Positions 1 through 5,738 of a stretch of DNA of 6,540 nt are shown here, piece by piece. The position numbers and the translations under genes were made by a program. This DNA comes from Paracoccaceae bacterium. Its GTDB lineage: Bacteria > Pseudomonadota > Alphaproteobacteria > Rhodobacterales > Rhodobacteraceae. The notes under the pieces were generated by a model. The model was not told where the DNA came from. It saw only the letters and a program-made list of their open reading frames with translations, and ran no database searches. Where the stretch lies: contig WFUK01000296.1 in the NCBI GenBank assembly GCA_015485015.1, forward strand, positions 1 to 6,540, given 5' to 3'. The number at the start of each line of letters is the position of its first letter. Positions within the stretch are counted from its first letter, which is position 1.

Positions 1-2
1 AA

Positions 3-878
3 GCCTTAGTGGCGGCCGGTCTTTTGGGGCTGGCCGCTTGGTATATCACCGCGCCCTCCAAGCTGGACCGAAACGACTGGCAAAGCCCGCGCGGAGATCT
101 GGCGCGTGGCGAACGGGTGTTTAACATCGGCGGCTGCGCCTCTTGTCATATGGATAAGGGGGCCAAGGGCGAAGCGCGGCTGGCGCTCGGCGGCGGGCAG
201 GCTTTCGCCACGCCTTTTGGCACGTTTTACGCCCCGAATATTTCCCCCAGCGAGACCGGCATCAAAGACTGGAGCGCGCTGGATTTGGCCAATGCGCTAT
301 TGCGCGGCGTTAGCCCCGAAGGGCAGCATTATTACCCCGCTTTTCCCTATGATTCCTATCAGCGCATGGCACCGCAGGATGTGGCGGATCTCAAGGTTTA
401 TCTGGATAGCCTACCGCCGATTGACCGCGCAAATACCCCGCATGACATCCCCTTTCCCTTTAATATCCGCCGCAGCATTGGCGTGTGGAAAGCGCTGTTT
501 TTGCAAGACGGTCCGATTGTGGAAACCGATGAAACTGCCGGACAATATCTGGTGGAAGGCCTCGGGCATTGCGCCCAGTGCCACACCGCGCGCAATGTGC
601 TGGGCGCGCTTGATAACCGCCGCTGGATGGCGGGCGCCCCCAATCCCGAAGGCAAGGGCCGCATTCCCAATCTTACCCCCGGCGGCAATCTTGCCAGCTG
701 GAGCGTGGAGGATATCGCCTATTACTTAGAAAGCGGGTTTACCCCGGAATACGATACTGCGGGCGGCACTATGGTGGAGGTGGTGGAAAACCTGTCGCGC
801 GCCACACCCGAAGACCGCCTCGCCATTGCGCGCTACCTAAAAGCCCTGCCCGCCTTGCCAAACCCGCCAAAACCCTAA
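3..878 (+). CDS. Di-heme cytochrome c, membrane-anchored (5' end outside window)
   Basis: The reading frame is open from the first full codon at position 3, so the true start lies upstream. The GTG at 9 is probably internal. The visible N-terminus is a hydrophobic stretch ending in AAWYITAPSK, which fits the end of a signal anchor holding the protein on the periplasmic face of the inner membrane. Two haem c attachment motifs are present: CASCH at 135-149 and CAQCH at 570-584. Each lies in its own cytochrome c domain. Likely axial methionines follow each one, at 366-368 (in SYQRM) and 771-773 (in GGTMVE). This is the tandem class-I cytochrome c layout found in electron-accepting subunits of periplasmic dehydrogenases and in related stand-alone di-haem cytochromes. 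A role in passing electrons to the respiratory chain is inferred. The partner enzyme is not visible and may lie upstream. The gene converges on the tolC-like gene with a 43-bp gap. Confidence 0.88.
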   Translation, partial: ALVAAGLLGLAAWYITAPSKLDRNDWQSPRGDLARGERVFNIGGCASCHMDKGAKGEARLALGGGQAFATPFGTFYAPNISPSETGIKDWSALDLANALLRGVSPEGQHYYPAFPYDSYQRMAPQDVADLKVYLDSLPPIDRANTPHDIPFPFNIRRSIGVWKALFLQDGPIVETDETAGQYLVEGLGHCAQCHTARNVLGALDNRRWMAGAPNPEGKGRIPNLTPGGNLASWSVEDIAYYLESGFTPEYDTAGGTMVEVVENLSRATPEDRLAIARYLKALPALPNPPKP

Positions 879-906
879 AGCGCAGCCCCGTAGATCGCGC
901 ATTGCC

Positions 907-929
907 AGCGGCGTTAAGCCGCTAACGCC
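907..929. terminator. Inverted repeats between convergent genes, possible weak bidirectional terminator
   Basis: Two overlapping inverted repeats lie between the convergent cytochrome and tolC-like genes. One is AGCGGC/GCCGCT at 907-912 and 918-923 with a 5-nt loop. The other is GGCGTTA/TAACGCC at 910-916 and 923-929 with a 6-nt loop. They are mutually exclusive and overlap the tolC-like stop codon. No T-tract follows on either strand, so intrinsic termination is only a possibility. Confidence 0.3.
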
Positions 930-2295
930 AGCGATCCGCGATATTATCCAGCACCTTACCGGCCTCGAAGGTGCTGATCGGCGCATTTTGCACCCGGTTG
1001 AAATTCTCCTCCGGATCATATAGCTCGATCCCGAGATCAAGGTTTTCCGGCGTCAGCAGCCCCATGGCGGCCAGCAGGCTATAGGCGGCGATGCGCTCGT
1101 CATGCATGGCGGTAATCAGGTCATTTTGCGCAGTTAGCACCTCTTGCTTGGCGTTAAGCGTATCCAGAATGGTGCCGGCGCCAAGATTGGCCTCTTCGGT
1201 AATACCTTCGAAGTTATATTGCGCAGCTTCGATCTGTGCGCGCTTGGAGGCAATGCTGCCCCTCGCGATCTCCAGCTGGATCCATGCAGATCCCGCTTGC
1301 TGGCGCACCTGCGCCCGCGTGTTCGAGGTTTCGGCCATACGCCGCTCCAGCTCGGCACCGGCGCGCCGCACCGCAGCCGAAAGCGCACCACCGGTATAGA
1401 TCGGCTGGCTAAGGGTCACCCCGATGCTGGAGCTTTCGCGCGGGGGGAATGTGCCGTCATCCCGATATCCCACCGATGCATTTGCCGAAATCGACGGCAA
1501 CCGCGCCCCTTCAGCCCGGCGAAGATCAATCAGCGCCACCTTTTCAGACAGATGCGAGGCGCGCATGAGCGGATGAATACGAAGGGCGATTTCCTCAACC
1601 TCGGCTTGCGAGCGCGGCAGGTCGGGCAAGCGCGGCGGATAGGAAAGATTGGTCGGCGGCACACCGATAACCGCCGTGTAATTCAAAGCCGCCACCGCCA
1701 AAGCCCCCCGACGCGCGATCAAAGCCGCCTTCGCCGCCTCAAGCCGGACCTGGGTTTGCGAAACCACGGTGCGGGTAACGGCCCCAACGGCAAATCGATC
1801 TTCGGCCGCCTGCACCTGCTGTTTCAGCACTTCCACATTATTCACCGCTAAATCAACGATTTGGCGATCCCGCCGCACGGTCAAAAACGCCTTGGCCGCG
1901 CTCAGCATTACCGATTGTTCGATGTTCTTCAAGCTCTCGCGCGCGGCTTGCACAGCCGTTTCCGCCGCTTCCACCGCCAATAGCGAGCGCCCGCCGTCAA
2001 ATAGTGTAAGCGTCGCATTCAGGCTGACCGAATAGGCATCGGTTTGCGGGCCTTGAAAGGGGGGGGAGCTGGAATAATTGGCCGTGCCTTGCAGCACCAG
2101 TTGCGGCCGCCGCCCGGCCCGGGCCAGCGCCACGGTTTCATCCGTGCCGCGCAAAGCCGCGCGGTTAAGGATCAGCGTCGGGTTGGTTTCATAAGCGAGC
2201 CGCATGGCGTCGGTCAGGGTATCGGCACCTGCGGGCACGGCAAAGGCAAGTATTGCCGCTGAAACCTTAACCATATTGCCAAAACGCTGCTTCAT
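922..2295 (-). CDS. tolC: TolC-family outer membrane efflux/secretion channel
   Basis: This 457-residue protein has an N-terminal signal peptide with a hydrophobic core at about residues 9-20 and likely cleavage after AGA at residue 24. The mature part shows the two repeated outer-membrane-efflux (OEP) units of TolC proteins, at roughly residues 26-220 and 230-420. Both are rich in long Ala/Glu/Gln helices. The internal duplication is visible in matching turns, FDGGR at 99-103 and IYTGG at 299-303. A trimer would form an outer-membrane barrel with a periplasmic helical tunnel, serving type I secretion or RND/MFS pumps. The start at 2295 is supported by a GGAG Shine-Dalgarno at 2303-2306, seven bases upstream. 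A second Met at residue 8 has no better support. It follows the methyltransferase-like gene with a 68-bp gap, an order I recall as common in Rhodobacterales. Which pump it serves cannot be told here. Confidence 0.9.
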   Translation of the reverse strand: MKQRFGNMVKVSAAILAFAVPAGADTLTDAMRLAYETNPTLILNRAALRGTDETVALARAGRRPQLVLQGTANYSSSPPFQGPQTDAYSVSLNATLTLFDGGRSLLAVEAAETAVQAARESLKNIEQSVMLSAAKAFLTVRRDRQIVDLAVNNVEVLKQQVQAAEDRFAVGAVTRTVVSQTQVRLEAAKAALIARRGALAVAALNYTAVIGVPPTNLSYPPRLPDLPRSQAEVEEIALRIHPLMRASHLSEKVALIDLRRAEGARLPSISANASVGYRDDGTFPPRESSSIGVTLSQPIYTGGALSAAVRRAGAELERRMAETSNTRAQVRQQAGSAWIQLEIARGSIASKRAQIEAAQYNFEGITEEANLGAGTILDTLNAKQEVLTAQNDLITAMHDERIAAYSLLAAMGLLTPENLDLGIELYDPEENFNRVQNAPISTFEAGKVLDNIADRWR

Positions 2296-2331
2296 ACCGA
2301 TTCTCCGATTCTAACCACCGGACTAAGCTAA

Positions 2332-2343
2332 TCTGAATTCAGA
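2332..2343. repeat. Perfect 12-bp palindrome upstream of tolC-like gene
   Basis: TCTGAATTCAGA is a perfect palindrome in the 68-bp gap between the methyltransferase-like gene and the tolC-like gene, about 37 bp upstream of the tolC-like start. It could be a dimeric regulator site, part of a small hairpin, or chance. No T-tract follows it, so it is unlikely to be a terminator, and I do not recognise it as a named operator. Confidence 0.4.
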
Positions 2344-2363
2344 CAGGCACAAGGGCAGATTGG

Positions 2364-3017
2364 CTAAAACGCAAAGATCGACTGTTTTTCAAAGCCCGGC
2401 AGCACAGGCGCTGTGGCATCAAACGACCAGCGCCAATCCATGCCGCGCCCGGATTTCAGCCCGATCATGCAGCGCCCCAGCGCCCCGTCCATCATAATCG
2501 CCGCCATACGACCGCCAATTTTGAGTTGTTCCACCAGCGCCGCAGGCACCTCGCCCACCCCGCCTTCGATCAGGATCACATCATAAGGGCCATGCTTGGG
2601 CGCCCCCAGCGCCAGATCTCCGGTTTCGACCATGGCATTAAATACATCATGCGCACTCAAGAGCGCCTCTGCCTCCTTGGCCATGCTCTCGTCGCTCTCA
2701 ACCGCCACAACAGCCTCGGCCAAATGCGCAACCAATGCGGTGGAAAGCCCCATGCCTGCGCCAATATCCAGCACCAGCTCATTGGGCTGTATCGCCAAGG
2801 CATCGAGCATCTTCGCCATCACCCGCGCATCCAGCACCACACGCCCCTGCCCCAGCGGCAGATGATCACCGATATAAGCGATCTCGCGCAGGTTTTCCGG
2901 CACATAATCCTCACGCGGAATGTTGAGCATGGCCTCGATCACCGGATAAAGCGTCACATCCGAAGGCCGGACCTGACAATCGACCATTGCGGTCCGCTGC
3001 GTTGCAAAATCTGTCAT
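2364..3017 (-). CDS. Protein-L-isoaspartate O-methyltransferase-like SAM-dependent methyltransferase
   Basis: The 217-residue product begins MTDFATQRTAMVDCQVRPSDV, an N-terminus I recognise from the PCMT-like family next to tolC in Rhodobacterales. The S-adenosylmethionine-binding motif I is LDIGAGMG at residues 83-90, followed by the acidic end of strand 2 (VAVESDE, about 104-110). A post-motif strand PYDVILIEGG lies at 144-153, and LKIGGR at 165-170 is typical of class I methyltransferases. In canonical PCMT the motif before the SAM site reads roughly GQTISQP. Here it is GQGRVVLDARVMAKML (56-71), so the usual Thr/Ser of the substrate site is missing and isoaspartyl repair activity is uncertain. 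A longer reading from 3068 is possible, but the start at 3017 matches the family and has an AAAGG Shine-Dalgarno at 3027-3031. It is probably cotranscribed with the downstream tolC-like gene. Confidence 0.82.
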   Translation of the reverse strand: MTDFATQRTAMVDCQVRPSDVTLYPVIEAMLNIPREDYVPENLREIAYIGDHLPLGQGRVVLDARVMAKMLDALAIQPNELVLDIGAGMGLSTALVAHLAEAVVAVESDESMAKEAEALLSAHDVFNAMVETGDLALGAPKHGPYDVILIEGGVGEVPAALVEQLKIGGRMAAIMMDGALGRCMIGLKSGRGMDWRWSFDATAPVLPGFEKQSIFAF

Positions 3018-3182
3018 TGAGTCGCGCCTTTTTGCCAATTCATTGCCCTCTTTTGGCATATTGCCCAATCAGGAGCAACAGCCCTGCCCGACAACAAAGC
3101 ACAATTGTCAGCCAAAGCGGCGCGCGCGCGGCCTTTCCACAAATCCCGTAGCCGGCCGCGCCGCCACCGCGTCGCACACGCA

Positions 3183-3201
3183 TTTTTGCCTTTGGCAAAA
3201 A
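3183..3201. repeat. Perfect 8-bp inverted repeat downstream of merA
   Basis: TTTTTGCC at 3183-3190 and GGCAAAAA at 3194-3201 are perfect inverted copies around a 3-nt centre. The A-run at 3197-3201 is also the T-tract of the adjacent minus-strand terminator hairpin, so the two structures share bases. It may reinforce transcription stop in both directions. Confidence 0.55.
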
Positions 3202-3216
3202 GCCGCCCGCAGGGCG
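3197..3216 (-). terminator. Probable Rho-independent terminator of the mer operon
   Basis: Read on the minus strand there is a CGCCC / GGGCG stem (3212-3216 and 3204-3208) with a 3-nt loop, then GC and five T residues (3201-3197). It begins 16 bp past the merA stop codon, where a terminator for merTPFA is expected. The stem is only 5 bp, so strength is uncertain. Confidence 0.55.
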
Positions 3217-3232
3217 TATGGAGCGGCCGAGC

Positions 3233-4654
3233 CTATCCCGCGCAACAAGAAAGCTTGGCCACATCCTTTTCAAAGGTTTGCGCCGCCAGCTTCAGGCCTT
3301 CCACGGTGGTCAGATACGGAAATATCATCGAGCCAAGATCCTCATAGGTCATCCCCATTTTCAGAGCCATCGCGCCGGTCATGATGCTATCCGCGCCCTC
3401 GGGCGCTATAATATGCACGCCTAACAGCTTCTTGCTGTCTTTTTCCGCCACCAGCTTAATCAAGCCTCGCCTATCCCGCGCGGCCAAGGCGCGCGGCACA
3501 TGCTCTAGCCCCAGCACCGAGGTGACAATCTCCACGCCGGTCGCTTCAGCCTCTATTTGCGTCAGGCCCACGCTAGCAATTTGCGGATCGCTAAAGACCA
3601 CGCCCGGCATGGTGGAATTATTATATTCCGGCGCGCAGCAATCTCCCGTTGCCCGCAGTGCCGCCAACTTGGCACCATAAGCCGCCATATATACAAATTG
3701 ATCGCGCCCCGTAACGTCTCCGGCAGCAAATACCCCGTCGCGACTGGTTTGCATTTTGTTATCAATGATAATGCCCCCGCGCGCATCGGTTTTAATACCC
3801 GCCGCCGCCAAATTAAGGCTTTCGGAATTTGGCGCGCGCCCCGTGGCCAACATCAGCCGCTCGGCTTTGATCTCGAGCGCCGCCCCGTTTTGGCGGGCGC
3901 TTAACACCACCTCTCCGGCATTTTCCGAAATCCGCTCATAGCTCAAGCCAGATAGCACCGTGATACCCTCGGCTTCAAATGCCTCGGTTAGCGCGGCGCT
4001 AATTTCAGGCTCGGCAGCTGGCAATAGGCCGTGGCGGGTTACAATCGTTACCTTACATCCGGCACGCGCAAAAACCTGAGCGATCTCCACACCAATATAC
4101 CCGCCACCCATGATCATCATCGACGCCGGCATCGCTGACAATTGTAACGCCGAGGTGCTGTCCAGCCAGTCCACCTCGGAAATCCCTTCAAGCACCGGTA
4201 CGCTTTGGCGCGAGCCGGTCGCGATAATCACTTTGCCAGCCTCGATCAGCTGGCCATCCACCATCAGGCTGCCATCGGCCTGAAACGCAGCCTTGCCTGC
4301 GATATAATTCACCGAAGGATAGCTTGGCAAAACCGCCTCGTATTTCGCCCCGCGCAGCTCGTCCACCAAGGCCTGCTTTTGCGCCACCATGGCCGCCCAA
4401 TCTGTTACCTTGGCCGAGGCTTCCACCCCGTCAAACCGCGAAACCGCCTTGGCCGCATGGGTGATTTCCACCGCACGGATCATGGCTTTGCTCGGCACAC
4501 AGCCAACATTGACACAGGTGCCGCCAATGGTGCCATAGCCAATAAGCACCACATTCGCGCCTTTATCCGCGGCGGTAATCGCCGCTGAAAACCCAGCGGA
4601 GCCAGCCCCGATTACGGCCAGATCATAGCGGGTATTTCTTGCACTATCAGGCAT
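3233..4654 (-). CDS. merA: Mercuric reductase (Hg(II) to Hg(0)), short form without NmerA domain
   Basis: This 473-residue cytoplasmic flavoprotein reduces Hg(II) to volatile Hg(0) with NADPH. It has the full pyridine-nucleotide disulfide oxidoreductase plan. There is an FAD site GAGSAG (16-21), a redox pair in GGTCVNVGCVPSK (Cys47, Cys52), and ATGSR (145-149). The NADPH site is GGGYIG (183-188), a second FAD contact is AGDVTG (311-316), and a C-terminal dimer domain follows. The tail LSCCAG carries the vicinal pair Cys470-Cys471, which hands Hg(II) to the active site and separates MerA from lipoamide dehydrogenase. Tyr447 in FPYLT, and probably Tyr105, match the known Hg-site tyrosines. There is no N-terminal MerP-like domain, unlike the longer Tn501 enzyme. 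An unusual extra Cys339-Cys340 pair is present. The start at 4654 is chosen over an upstream ATG at 4681 because AAGGAA at 4661-4666 sits six bases before it. It overlaps the merF stop by 8 bp, implying translational coupling. Confidence 0.96.
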   Translation of the reverse strand: MPDSARNTRYDLAVIGAGSAGFSAAITAADKGANVVLIGYGTIGGTCVNVGCVPSKAMIRAVEITHAAKAVSRFDGVEASAKVTDWAAMVAQKQALVDELRGAKYEAVLPSYPSVNYIAGKAAFQADGSLMVDGQLIEAGKVIIATGSRQSVPVLEGISEVDWLDSTSALQLSAMPASMMIMGGGYIGVEIAQVFARAGCKVTIVTRHGLLPAAEPEISAALTEAFEAEGITVLSGLSYERISENAGEVVLSARQNGAALEIKAERLMLATGRAPNSESLNLAAAGIKTDARGGIIIDNKMQTSRDGVFAAGDVTGRDQFVYMAAYGAKLAALRATGDCCAPEYNNSTMPGVVFSDPQIASVGLTQIEAEATGVEIVTSVLGLEHVPRALAARDRRGLIKLVAEKDSKKLLGVHIIAPEGADSIMTGAMALKMGMTYEDLGSMIFPYLTTVEGLKLAAQTFEKDVAKLSCCAG

Positions 4655-4892
4655 GTTCGCTTCCTTCGGTAGAGCATTCACAATTTTTCAGCCGCTGATG
4701 GCGCTTCCACAAAGCGTATCCCGTTAGCAAGATAAACGCCCCCAAGGCGGGGAATAAAACGAAATCCAGATAGGCCACCACCGCCGCAAGGCCGGCAAAG
4801 CCAAACAGCACCACCAAAAACGGCGTAAAGCAACAGATCGACATAAAGGCCGTGCCCCAAATGCCGGTTTTCAACATCTTTTTGTCATCCAT
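4647..4892 (-). CDS. merF: Mercury transport protein MerF
   Basis: The product has 81 residues, the usual MerF length. It is a small inner-membrane protein that takes Hg(II) from the periplasm side into the cytoplasm. Two membrane helices are apparent, at about residues 10-35 and 37-61. The first contains the vicinal pair Cys20-Cys21 followed by TP, a MerF/MerT signature. The second is followed by a basic stretch (WKRHQR) and a cytoplasmic CxC pair, Cys71 and Cys73, the expected second metal relay site. It starts three bases after the merP stop. Its only ribosome-site candidates, GGGT at 4902-4905 and GAGG at 4907-4910, lie inside the end of merP, so translation probably depends on merP. Having MerF together with MerT gives two Hg(II) carriers in one operon. 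Confidence 0.93.
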   Translation of the reverse strand: MDDKKMLKTGIWGTAFMSICCFTPFLVVLFGFAGLAAVVAYLDFVLFPALGAFILLTGYALWKRHQRLKNCECSTEGSEHA

Positions 4893-4895
4893 GAT

Positions 4896-5198
4896 TTAGC
4901 TACCCGCCTCGATCGCAGGCGTTTCGATAACGATGCTTTCATAGCCCACATTCATGGTAGCAAAGGTAATATCGTCAATCGAGGTCAGTTCGTCATCAAA
5001 TACCACCACGGCCGTGCGGCTATCCAGATCGGTTTCGACGCTCTGAATGCCGGGCAGCTCAACAATAGCGCCCTTCACAATAAACGGGCAAGAAGCGCAA
5101 TACATGCCGGGCACCGAAAGGTTTACCGTTTGAATTGCGGCCCAAAGCGGCGAGGCGATAACCGAGGCGGCCAGTACCAGTGCAGATAGTTTTTTCAT
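4896..5198 (-). CDS. merP: Periplasmic mercury-binding protein MerP
   Basis: The 100-residue precursor has a signal peptide MKKLSALVLAASVIASPLWA with probable cleavage around residues 20-21. The mature part is one heavy-metal-associated (HMA) domain with the binding loop GMYCASCP, whose Cys34 and Cys37 bind Hg(II). MerP scavenges Hg(II) in the periplasm and passes it to MerT and MerF. It is slightly longer than the usual 91 or so residues because of a short acidic tail. A longer frame opens at 5381, but that would run through the merT 3' end. The start at 5198 is preferred because it gives a proper signal peptide and has AAAGGA at 5208-5213, nine bases upstream. The gap to merT is 56 bp and holds no recognisable gene. 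Confidence 0.95.
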   Translation of the reverse strand: MKKLSALVLAASVIASPLWAAIQTVNLSVPGMYCASCPFIVKGAIVELPGIQSVETDLDSRTAVVVFDDELTSIDDITFATMNVGYESIVIETPAIEAGS

Positions 5199-5254
5199 TT
5201 TCAAAAGTCCTTTATTGATCTTAGCGGGTATTGAACATTGGCGCAGCTCAAAAG

Positions 5255-5665
5255 CTACAGCCCAAGCATGATGGGGGCCACCACAGGCGCAATCCATGTC
5301 CAGAAAATCGCGGTTGTGATAAGTAATGTGGCACCCCAAAGAGAGAATTTTACCAGTTTGCTCGGCAAGGGTCGGGCGCACATCGCGCCATCAACACATT
5401 TTGGCTTGCGGTAAACCATGTAAAATCCGTATCCAAGAAAACCGATAGCGGCGATGATGAAATAAGGTTTGACCGGTGCCAGCGCCGTGAGGTTTCCCAC
5501 CCACGCCCCCGAAACACCAAGGCTAAACAGCACCAAAGGCAGAATGCAGCAGCTAGACGCACCAAGCGCCGCTAAAATACCGCCGGTCGCCATCCACCGC
5601 GCTTTTTTGCCTTCAGCCTCGGGGCTGTCTAATGCGACATGCGGCATATCATTTTCAAGTGTCAT
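5255..5665 (-). CDS. merT: Mercuric ion transport protein MerT
   Basis: This 136-residue inner-membrane Hg(II) carrier has three hydrophobic segments, at about residues 25-53, 66-85 and 105-134. The first carries the signature SSCCILPLVLFSLGVSGAW with Cys39-Cys40, which accepts Hg(II) from MerP. The loop between helices 2 and 3 has Cys90 and Cys96 (CVDGAMC), the cytoplasmic relay pair. MerT proteins are usually about 116 residues. This one has roughly 20 extra polar residues at its N-terminus before the first helix. The start at 5665 is supported by GAGGA at 5670-5674. A later Met at residue 7 is possible, and the frame is open upstream to 5815, but that part would cross the operator and merR. 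It is the first gene of the merTPFA operon, divergent from merR. Confidence 0.95.
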   Translation of the reverse strand: MTLENDMPHVALDSPEAEGKKARWMATGGILAALGASSCCILPLVLFSLGVSGAWVGNLTALAPVKPYFIIAAIGFLGYGFYMVYRKPKCVDGAMCARPLPSKLVKFSLWGATLLITTAIFWTWIAPVVAPIMLGL

Positions 5666-5693
5666 TATTTCCTCGCGATCTATCTGATTTTGT

Positions 5694-5726
5694 CCTATAT
5701 GCGATCTGTAGCCGCTACAGATGCAA
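5694..5726 (-). promoter_or_regulatory. merT promoter with presumed MerR operator
   Basis: On the minus strand a -35-like TTGCAT (5726-5721) is followed by a perfect 19-bp dyad, ATCTGTAGC-G-GCTACAGAT on this strand, at 5704-5722. Candidate -10 hexamers are CATATA (5701-5696, 19-bp spacer) or TATAGG (5699-5694, 21-bp spacer). A long spacer filled by a dyad is the hallmark of MerR-family promoters, where the regulator untwists the DNA on binding metal. Dyad placement relative to -35 resembles Tn501 PT as I recall it. The dyad sequence itself differs from the classical GTAC-based one. Confidence 0.8.
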
Positions 5727-5729
5727 GGA
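5725..5729 (+). promoter_or_regulatory. merR ribosome binding site overlapping the merT -35 region
   Basis: AAGGA lies nine bases before the ATG at 5739. It decides the merR start against the ATG at 5721, which lies inside the operator dyad and has no Shine-Dalgarno. The site abuts the -35-like hexamer of the opposite-strand merT promoter, so MerR or polymerase bound there would sit on the merR leader. Confidence 0.6.
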
Positions 5730-5738
5730 TTATTTTCA

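Larger units (their letters stand above)
3018..3232. other. Gene-free gap between merA and the methyltransferase-like gene
   Basis: No convincing gene lies here on either strand; the open frames across it lack recognisable protein character and plausible ribosome sites. It holds the leader of the methyltransferase-like gene near 3018-3100, a run of alternating CG near 3120-3134, and the hairpin cluster at 3183-3216 downstream of merA. I looked for a minus-strand promoter for the methyltransferase-like gene and found no pair of hexamers with good spacing. This stretch is the likely junction between the mer block and the neighbouring chromosome. Confidence 0.6.

Noticed and set aside
1144..1851. 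A 235-codon open frame on the plus strand inside the tolC-like gene
   Set aside because: It is antisense to a clear TolC-family protein. The product is rich in Arg/His/Pro with no domain, as expected for a shadow frame in GC-rich DNA.
3120..3134. Alternating CG run (GCGGCGCGCGCGCGGCC-like)
   Set aside because: A short GC-rich simple sequence in a high-GC genome, with no repeat unit long enough to call and no link to a function.
3043..3384. Open frames of about 70-113 codons across the merA/methyltransferase gap
   Set aside because: They overlap the merA 3' end and the gap, and have Arg/Pro/Ala-rich low-information products and no ribosome sites.
5221..5238. A five-codon minus-strand mini-frame (MFNTR) in the merT-merP gap
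   Set aside because: It is too short to judge and has no clear ribosome site. It could act in coupling, but nothing in the sequence shows this.
4896..5381. A longer merP reading of 161 residues
   Set aside because: The extra 61 residues cover the merT 3' end in another frame. The start at 5198 gives a clean signal peptide and has a ribosome site.
5721..5723. An upstream ATG for merR
   Set aside because: It lies inside the operator dyad and lacks a Shine-Dalgarno. The ATG at 5739 has AAGGA at good spacing.
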